This document shows, piece by piece, positions 57,040 to 64,000 of a DNA stretch of 64,000 bases. The translations under genes were made by a program, and so were the position numbers. Each line of letters begins with the position of its first letter. Position 1 is the stretch's first letter. The stretch spans positions 250,799,644-250,863,643 of the forward strand of contig JAVMKO010000001.1 of NCBI GenBank assembly GCA_032164245.1. Reading direction: 5' to 3'. The notes under the pieces were generated by a model. It worked only from the letters and a program-made list of their open reading frames with translations, made no database searches and was not told the origin of the DNA. Origin of the DNA: Sternotherus odoratus (lineage: Eukaryota > Chordata > Testudines > Kinosternidae).

Positions 57040-57893
57040 CCGTCACTGCGGTATCTGGGTACCTCGCAATCATGAAGGAATTTGTCCTCCCAGCACTCCT
57101 GTGTAAGTTAGGAGAGTATTATTAGAGATGAGCGACTGAGGCAGAGACAGAGTAAATCACTTGCCCAAGGTCACCTTGGACAGCGTTTTTCAAAGTTCGT
57201 GTCACAACCTAGTACTGGGTCGCAGCATGTAAGGTACTGGGTCACTCTGGTCAGCACCGGGACGTTAAAAGTCCTTTTGGCTGTGCTGTCCAACTAAGGC
57301 AGGCTAGTACCTACCTGTTCCGACACCCCAAAAGCGGGCAGCAGCAGGTCCGCCTCTTAGGCAGGGGGACCACGGGGCTCCACACGCTGCCCCCACCCCA
57401 AACACTGTCTCCACCCTCCCATTGGTCGGGAATCAGCCAATGGGAGCTGGGTGGGGGAGCGGTTCCTGCAGGTGAGAGCCGCGTGGAGCCGCTTGTGCAC
57501 ATCTGCCTAGGAGCCAGACCTGCTCCGAGCCAAAGGTCAGTCCGCACTCCAACCCTACACCACAATCCCCTGCCCCAGCCCTGAGCCCCCCCCAAACCCA
57601 GAACCAGAACCCAAACCCCTCATCCCCAGCCCCATCCCAGAGCCTGCACTCCCCCCCCAGCCCAGAGCCCTAACCCCCTCCTACACCCCAACCCTCTGCC
57701 CCAGCCCTGAGCACCCCCAAAATCCCCCAAACCCCTCATCCCCAGCTCCGTTGGGTCACAGGCATCAACAATTTTCTTTACCCGAGTCCCCAGAAACAAA
57801 GTTTGAAAACCACTGACCTAGGAAGTCTGTGGCTGAGCCTACATCTCCAGAGAGCCTCAACCTAACACTTAGCCACAAGACCATCCTCCCTTG
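57040..57893 (-). repeat. MIR-type SINE, minus strand, split by a hAT
   Basis: The first part (57040-57180) ends CACTTGCCCAAGGTCACC; the second (57816-57893) continues GGAAGTCTGTGGCTGAGCC and ends near CACAAGACCATCCTCCCT. Together they follow the reverse complement of a MIR-type SINE. The hAT insertion between them is 57181-57815. Confidence 0.65.
57181..57815. mobile_element. hAT-type element, 635 bp, nested in a SINE
   Basis: The left end is CAGCGTTTTTCAAAGTT; the reverse complement of the right end is CAGTGGTTTTCAAACTTTG. The flanks are ACCTTGGA (57173-57180) and ACCTAGGA (57816-57823), 7 of 8 identical. The interior is C-rich with imperfect CCCCAGCCC repeats. No transposase is present. 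Confidence 0.85.
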
Positions 57894-57907
57894 CCTAGCA
57901 AACCTCC

Positions 57908-58050
57908 ATGGATTCCAAGGTCAGAAGGGACCATTGTGATCATCTAGTCTGACCTCCTGTGTAACACAGACCATAGACCTTTCCCAGGATAATTCCTAGT
58001 GCACGTCTTCTAGGAAAAACATCCAATCTTGAAACACTTGGGTGTTATAC
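57908..58050 (-). mobile_element. CR1 LINE 3' end, minus strand
   Basis: TCAGAAGGGACCATTGTGAT, CATCTAGTCTGACCTCCTGT and AAACATCCAATCTTGAAACA are the reverse complement of a CR1 3' end. It is 5'-truncated. Confidence 0.8.
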
Positions 58051-60481
58051 GAACACATGTAGAGACACACATATAGCTGCGTCTCATGATCCCTAGAGGT
58101 AGCAGGAGCTTATGGCGGAAGAGAACCTAGCCCCTGCTGGTTCTTCTCCCTTCTCTCTAGCCCCTGCTGGTTCTTCTCTCTGAGGCACCCAGTGCTGCTC
58201 CTACTTGCTGCCAGCCAGCTGCCTGCTAGAGCAGAGGAATCATTAAGAGCCAAGAAAGGAGGAGAAAGAAAAGTGACTATGATGTGGGTGGCCTGCCTCA
58301 CCACATCAGTCATGTAACCAATGAGTGACAATGAGTGGGTGGAAGATAGACCTGGGGCTGCACGTGACTAATTCAGAAACATCGTGTACACTATGGATCA
58401 GCCAACACTAGACTGAGCAGTGGGGCAAGGCTGGCAGATGCAAGCAAGTGTATAAAAGTGTCTTGTGATGCTAGCTAGCTAAGGAGCACAGAGATGAGGC
58501 CAGTGCTGTCTGACCCCAAGGATGTGTATGAAAAGGACATCCAGGGGTTGGCTGGAACTGGTTTGCTTGAGCTGGAGGAATGTCCCTGCCTCTCTGTGCT
58601 GGAGAGGAGTCCATCATCAGTGTAGAGGGGAGCTGCTGAGCTGGGAGGGATGAAGGAAAAGTTTGTTGGTGGAACCAGCTGCGATGAAGAATATGTCGGG
58701 GGAGGGGGGAAGCCTGAAATTTTCAGTGCATATTGGTCCCTGTTGGCAGCACAACCAGATCATTCTTAGGCAAGCCACTGAACACCGTTCCACCAGAGGG
58801 ACCCTTCACTGCGGCTGGGAACATACCTGTAGATCCATCCCACACTCTAATGACTCTGTTTACTGGTGGCTGCACAGCTCTATCCATCTGCCAGGTCTCA
58901 CTGCTATCTCGAGATAGTGAGGGCACCTAATTATCTGTAGTGGTGTTCAGTGATTTCTCATAACTACTGCTTGGCAGTCAGATCCACAGGAAAACCCATT
59001 CTCTGCCACCTCCCTAATCTGATGAGCTATTCAGACACCCCCTCCCCCCCCCCCGATCAATAGCTTTTGATCCCTTTGATAAGAAAGCAACAATCGGCCC
59101 TAGATGTGGCTTTCCATCCCCTATTTTTGCTGCCCTGGGCTATCTGGTGTGTGGCAGCATCTCTCCACTGACATCAGGGTGCAGTCTAAGGGTAGTCTCT
59201 CTGCTGGGTATTTTTGCATCAGTAAAACAACATTTTCATGGGAAAATGCTCTTAACAGTAAATGAAGAGGGCTGTTAAAAGCCGCAGCAAACCCGATTTG
59301 GCAGCAGACATTTCTAGTTTCCATGTGCACCGCACGTGCCTCACAGCTGAGAAGCTGTCAGAAATTTTAGAAGTTGAGACGCCTGAAAGCATCTGCTAAT
59401 CATTTTGGGTCATCTGCGAAGGACAGTCTGAGTGTTTAACTCTGCTTTTACCTCAACCACAGACTGCCCAGTGGATGCTGTTTGTGTGCGTTTCTTTGTC
59501 CTTTCCACACTTGCGTAATGATTACCATTATTAGGGGCACACTGTGTGCGAGTGCACAAGTGAGGGCGCGGGCACAGAGAGCTCTCTGCCCCTTTCTTTG
59601 TGGGTGGGCTCTGAGAAGGGGCACCCTCCCAGACCTTGAGCTGTGGAGCTAGGACTTCTCCAGGCTAACGCTAGGATCAGGGAGCAGTATACTAAGGGAG
59701 GGGCCATGGTACCAGTCCACCATTGGCCAGTGCTGCTGGGTGAATGACGTGTGCTGAACTTTCTACTCCAATCATGATGTAAAACAGAAAGCAAAGAATG
59801 TAGATTTAAATAATACATTTTAATCTTGTTTTGCATTTGTACTTTGTAGTCATTTTCCCACAGAAAGGTTAATTCTCATTAGTAACCTTTAAACCAAATA
59901 AATGTAGCTTTTACATTAAGCTTTGTGCTTCTTTATGCTAACCAGGAGGTCACACTACATTTATTTAACCACTTAGCTTAACTTTCATTTACTCGGATAC
60001 TGAATTTTTATTATATAAGAAAATGGTCAATGATGCATTTCTTATGAACCAGATGATTACTTTTAAACTTATGATTAGTGTCAAGCTCTATGGGGATGGA
60101 AATGAAAATCAAATTAAAAATGCACAAAACCAGCATTTAATTCCTAAAAATGAAACAAAGCTCTATTAAACATGCTGAATACATAAAAATAAAAAACCAA
60201 TGTTCCTCTTAACATCTTTTGCATTAAAACAAATGGATTAATTAAACAAGTATTGAATGGATAGTTTCTGGCTATGAAAGCGTGTTCACGCCACACTAGC
60301 CTAGATTTGTGAGGCTGAGAAGAGGCCAGTTACCTAGATAGGCCACAGCTGGGAGGAATTAGGTGACCTAAGTTAACCCCTGAATAATGATGGAGGCCAG
60401 CGGAGAAGAACAGACAGGCTTACTATAGGAGTGAGTGGGTGAGATTCTGTGGCCTGCAATGTGCAGGAGATCAGACTAGAT
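58051..60481. other. Unannotated sequence
   Basis: No gene is recognised. A 31-bp direct duplication beginning CTAGCCCCTGCTGG lies near 58126-58190. Positions 59760-60280 are AT-rich and repeat-poor. Frames of 65-101 codons show no family. Confidence 0.4.
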
Positions 60482-60680
60482 CAGGGATCGGCAACCCTTT
60501 GGCACGCAGCCCACCAGGGTAAGCCCCCTGGTGGGCCGGGCCAGTTTGTTTACCTACCACGTCCGCAGGTTAGGCTGATCACGGCTCCCACTGGCCACGG
60601 TTTGCCGTTCCGGTCCAACGGGGGCTGTGGGAAGCAGTGTGGGCTGAGGGATGTGCTGGCCGCCGCTTCCTGCAGGGACT
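60482..60680. mobile_element. hAT-type element, left-end fragment
   Basis: CAGGGATCGGCAACCCTTTG is a hAT terminus close to that of the element at 26174. The interior (TTGTTTACCTACCACGTCCG; CACTGGCCACGGTTTGCCG) resembles the palindromic MITE at 27692. The right end is missing. Confidence 0.7.
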
Positions 60681-61388
60681 TGAAAGTTGTCAAGCGGATT
60701 GTCAGGAGATGGCCTTTGTGCCAGGGATGTACCTTCTGCTGTTTCTGTGAAAATACACACAGGTTTGGCCTGAGCCCCTGTCCCATTCCTAATTTAACTC
60801 TTCCTTTAGCTGTAGAAGCAGCTGCCTAAATTCATTTGTCTATGGAGGATGACTGAATGCATTTGCTTTTTAGTGCATTTTCAGAGGCTAACTCTCCTTT
60901 CATTGCACATCAGGCTAAGACTGCCAAACAGGCCAGCTCTGCTTGTTAAAATTGTTGGCCCTCCCTGAGTTCAGCCATTACAGCAATCACAGCAGCTGCT
61001 GCAAACAGAACTCCTTACTTGAGTCCCACACCAGTACTTTTGGATTCGCAAGGGTGACCAGTCATGCTCACCATGAAATCTATGCAACTCCCTCCCCTCC
61101 ACCAGCCCAAAAGGAGGAGTGGAGAAAGGACCAAACTATGACTGCATTGTATGAGCGCCTGATGGCTCTAGAACTTGCCTCTCTCCCTCCCCGTGTCTGC
61201 CAGCTCGCAGTTCCTCATTCATCAAACAAGGGAAATCTGCTCCACCACCTCCAACCACTGAGGGAGGCCATCAGCAGTCAAGAGAGAATTCGCTACATCA
61301 AAAACTGATGATGACCTATTCTCAGTATTCCCAGCAGAAGTTGAAGAGAAACCCACCTGCTACCACTGTATCTGCTGTGAAGGACAGA
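60681..61388. other. Unannotated sequence
   Basis: No gene is recognised. The frame at 60943-61308 (121 codons) lies just upstream of the Gypsy LTR and matches nothing I know. Confidence 0.4.
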
Positions 61389-61562
61389 TGTTCAGGTGAG
61401 GGTCTGTAGTGTGATTACACAGTTCCTTGTCCAACTCCTCCACCCTTACCAGAGAGGACCAGGATGTGTTGCAGCTGGGAGCCTAATAAAAGGTAGGAAC
61501 TTCCTGTCTGGGGAGTTCTCTAGCTGCTGCTTAAAGCAGGGCTCTTTGTTCATGTCCTCACA
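61389..61562 (+). repeat. Probable 5' LTR of the Gypsy element
   Basis: It begins TGTTCAGG and ends CCTCACA; AATAAA lies at 61485-61490. The end is supported by the primer-binding-site-like sequence six bases on. The start is chosen only by TG and length (174 bp) and may be wrong. Confidence 0.4.
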
Positions 61563-61567
61563 CTATG

Positions 61568-61583
61568 TGGTGTCAGAAAGGAT
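61568..61583 (+). other. Gypsy primer-binding-site-like sequence
   Basis: TGGTGTCAGAAAGGAT follows the LTR end, and TGGTGTCAGAA is the form of primer-binding site I know from vertebrate Gypsy elements. The tRNA was not identified. Confidence 0.55.
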
Positions 61584-61776
61584 CCCTCTAGAAAGAAGGA
61601 GTAAAGGGAGAAAAAAGATATACACACACACACACCCTGAATGCCAGAGAAATGAGAAAGTGGAAAGTCAGGGGGGGAAAGCTGGGAGCCCATAGTGCAA
61701 GGAGCTGTGCTAGAGAAGTTCGATTTTGGCAACTCAGGCAGCTGGCCTTGCAAGCTCCGTAGATTTGTGTGATTCC

Positions 61777-62440
61777 AAATGGCTTCTGGTTTAACAAAGA
61801 AAGCACAAGAATACCAGATAAATTCTCTGATATTTGCCATCGGTGATGCAGCTGATGTGTGCCCGACCCCTCTCTGCTGAGGAAAAGAAAGAATGTTTCA
61901 AAGAGCTAGAGGCTTTTGATGCCAATGTCATAGGCAGATAAAATATAACATTTGAAAGGACTAATCTTAGTAGGAGGTGCCATGAACAAGGATAAAGAGA
62001 GACATCTTTTATTATTGGAGTTCATAGTGTTACTCAACATTGCAAATATGGAATGTTAAAAGAGGAACTAATAGACACCAATTCACCAGCACAACTTCAG
62101 TTAGACCAGATCTTACAGGAGCAAAAGCTATAGCGAAAAGTGAGACAGCAAAAAACCCTAGAGAAACAGCAGTGGGATTTACATGCTAGCAGCATCTGAA
62201 ATATTGACACAGTGAAGAGTAAATATAAATATGACAGGAGCAGTCAGACCAAATTTACCACAAGAACAACGCACAATTAGAGAGGGAGAGACCAAGCAAC
62301 CATAATAAGAGGGAAGCTTGGAAAAGCTGTGGCACGTGGGGCAAGGCCCCAAGCCACAGCTGGCAACAATGTCCAGTAAAAGGAGCAGAATGTAGGCGGT
62401 GCTACAAAATGGGACTTTTTGCAGGAGCACACAGGCCACC
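61777..62440 (+). pseudogene. Gypsy gag remnant with zinc knuckle
   Basis: The translation has F-E-R-T-N and E-Q-G, then H-C-K-Y-G, L-K-E-E-L-I and Q-L-Q-L-D, in the order of vertebrate Gypsy capsid proteins. A C-terminal zinc-knuckle region (62328-62433) keeps several Cys (C-P-V-K-G-A-E-C-R-R-C) but has lost some ligands. Four or more stops and at least one frameshift break it. Capsid would package the RNA intermediate; this copy cannot. Confidence 0.75.
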
Positions 62441-62569
62441 AAGATTAGGGGAAATAATCCGAAAGGGAGCATTATCATCTGGGGGAAATGAGGCCGTACT
62501 TCTAGGGAGTATATCCTCAATCGGAGACACAACTCCTTGGTACACAAGCATGAATTGAAATGTTCTTAA

Positions 62570-63655
62570 ACCTTACATTGAAAACTGATACTGGGGCAGT
62601 CAGCACTTCAATTCCAATAAAAGATCACAATCGATCCTGAGATAGAGATCCACAAAGACCAACTAAAACAGATGTGGGGCTAGTAACACTACAGTGGGTG
62701 TTTGTGGCCAGTTCCTTGAGAAATTGGGGAAAGGATGTAATGGTCTTCATCAAATAATATATGTAATTCAAGGACGGACAGCTCTCCTACTAGGGTTGCC
62801 ACCATACGAGGTCTACAGAAACTGGAATGGCAAAAAGCAAACTATACCGGAGATGTGTCCATATGTCTTCACAGAGCTTTGTAGGTGGAGTACAAAAGAG
62901 AACTGGTGCCATCAGTACTTTGCTCTGACAGCCTCATGCCATATTCCTATGTGCTTGTTAGAAAAAAGTCAAAGAAGAATTAAAGGAAATGGAACATTTA
63001 GGGGCTATTTCCCAGACAGAAGAAACCATTGACTAGTGTGCAGACATGGTTGTAGTATCAAAGCCCAATGGCAAAATCCAGATTTGTTTGGGCCTTAATA
63101 AAAGCATGTGCAGAGAAAGACACACACTTCCTGCAGTTGACCAGACGCTAGCTCAGTTATCAGAAGCTAAAGTCTTCTCAAAGTTAGATGCTACAGCCAG
63201 CTTCTAGCAAATCCCTTTGCTAAAAATCCATCCAATTAACTATGTGTGCCCTCATTTGCAAAGTACTGGTTTTGTGTGTGTGTGTGTGTGTTCTATTCAG
63301 TATATCTTCCGCAGAACCAAAAGACTTCCAAAAAAGAATCTCTCATCTCGTTTTGGGTTTTCGAGGTATTCTTTGCCATGCAGATGATGTGTCCGTATAT
63401 GGCAGAGATAAAAATGAACATGATGAGCAACTACATGCAGTTCTGAGATGTTTCCAACAGACTTGTGTTTCTCTGAAATGTGAATTTGGAAAGGAACAGC
63501 TAAAATGTGTTAGACACAATTATCAAACAGGGAATTCAGCTGGGGTCACACATGTACCACTATAATCTATGAATACAGCCCATAGGGGACTCTGACAACC
63601 CTCCCATAGGAGAGCTGGATTCAGACAAAGTAAAGATATTACTTACCTTACCAAA
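62570..63655 (+). pseudogene. Gypsy protease and reverse-transcriptase remnant
   Basis: The protease active-site motif D-T-G-A is at 62588-62599. RT follows: V-V-S-K-P-N-G-K-I near 63050, then S-K-L-D-A with the first catalytic Asp (63187-63189), then A-D-D (63380-63388) in place of the usual Y/M-D-D, and a thumb-side D-S-D-K-V-K near 63620. A frame change lies between S-K-L-D-A and A-D-D, near a TG microsatellite at 63275, and stops occur before and after. The enzyme is dead. Context is gag, then protease, then RT, as in Ty3/Gypsy. Confidence 0.8.
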
Positions 63656-64000
63656 CTAATCAGGAAAAAGATCCTGGAGTCATCGTGGATAGTTCTCTGA
63701 AGACATCCACGCAGTGTGCAGCGGCAGTCAAAAAAGCAAAGAGGATGTTAGGAATCATTAAAAAAGGGATAGAGACTAAGACGGAGAATATCTTATTGCC
63801 CTTATACAAATCCATGGTGCACCCTCATCTTGAATACTATGTACAAATGTGGTCTCCTCCTCTCAAAAAGGATATACTGGCACTAGAAAAGATTCAGAGA
63901 AGTGCAACTAAAATGATTAGGGGTTTAGAACGGGTCCCATATGAGGAGAGATTAAAGAGGCTAGGATTTTTTAACTTGGAAAAGAGGAGACTAAGGGAGG
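63656..64000 (+). mobile_element. CR1 LINE, truncated by window end
   Basis: The segment matches the CR1 at 10690-11010 almost throughout (for example GTTCTCTGAAGACATCCACG; AAAAGGGATAGAGACTAAGA; CTTGAATACTATGTACAAAT). It is the C-terminal part of ORF2 and continues past 64000. The frame looks more intact than the 10275 copy and retains about 20 bases deleted there. It is inserted into, or fused with, the Gypsy RT. Confidence 0.9.

Larger units (their letters stand above)
61389..63655 (+). mobile_element. Ty3/Gypsy retrotransposon relic, 5' part
   Basis: In order: a probable short 5' LTR, a primer-binding-site-like sequence, gag with a zinc knuckle, a protease fragment and RT. The coding parts are broken by many stops and frameshifts. 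A CR1 cuts the element off at about 63655, so RNase H, integrase and the 3' LTR are not seen. A dinucleotide repeat (TG) lies within RT near 63275, and an AC run lies after the primer site near 61620. Confidence 0.85.

Noticed and set aside
62179..62547. Minus-strand frame of 122 codons
   Set aside because: It is antisense to the Gypsy gag remnant, whose zinc-knuckle and capsid landmarks are on the plus strand.

Overview
The window is vertebrate genomic DNA, most likely from a turtle (Testudines). The evidence is the repeat content: at least nine CR1 LINE pieces, a tRNA-derived SINE that ends in a CR1 tail (the layout known for cryptodiran turtle SINEs), a Penelope-like element, a Ty3/Gypsy relic, hAT and PIF/Harbinger-type MITEs, and MIR-type SINEs. 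A crocodilian is the main alternative. I see no intact host protein-coding gene, no convincing spliced exon and no structural RNA gene. Open frames outside transposons are short, or are by-products of stop-poor GC-rich tandem repeats. The window reads as intergenic or deep intronic.

Layout. 0.6-1.3 kb: Harbinger-like MITE. 2.7-4.4 kb: an endogenous-retrovirus-like, non-coding unit with a tRNA-Pro primer-binding site, bounded by perfect 43-bp inverted repeats. 5.4-6.1 kb: two hAT MITEs with 8-bp target duplications. 7.2-11.5 kb: CR1 pieces, including a 1.2-kb copy with reverse-transcriptase remnants. 12.4 kb: Harbinger-like MITE. 14.0-15.2 kb: Penelope-like element with a GIY-YIG remnant, a nested 123-bp MITE and two hammerhead-ribozyme-like motifs. 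20.75-22.35 kb: minus-strand CR1. 24.1-25.3 kb: Harbinger-like MITE holding a GC-rich inverted tandem-repeat palindrome. 25.7-27.35 kb: unclassified retroposon-like repeat interrupted by a hAT that carries a 38/36-bp minisatellite. 27.7-29.8 kb: more MITEs. 30.6-31.1 kb: L2-like LINE fragment. 32.6-33.6 kb: CR1 followed by a solo LTR. 35.5 kb: SINE. 38.6-40.9 kb: three more DNA-transposon derivatives. 41-47 kb: mostly unique, AT-rich. 47.2-49.1 kb: Helitron, MITE and Tigger/pogo-type MITE. 52.3-53.0 kb: CR1 endonuclease-region fragment. 57.0-58.0 kb: a hAT nested in a MIR-type SINE, then a CR1 end. 60.5 kb: hAT fragment. 61.4-63.65 kb: broken Gypsy element cut off by a CR1 that runs off the window.

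Nothing here works together as a pathway. The relations are nesting and insertion, and target-site duplications give relative ages at several points. The features most worth a second look are the 43-bp-TIR retrovirus-like unit, the inverted GC-rich array inside a MITE, the minisatellite inside a hAT, and the hammerhead-like motifs in the Penelope element. All family calls come from reading the sequence; no database search was run.
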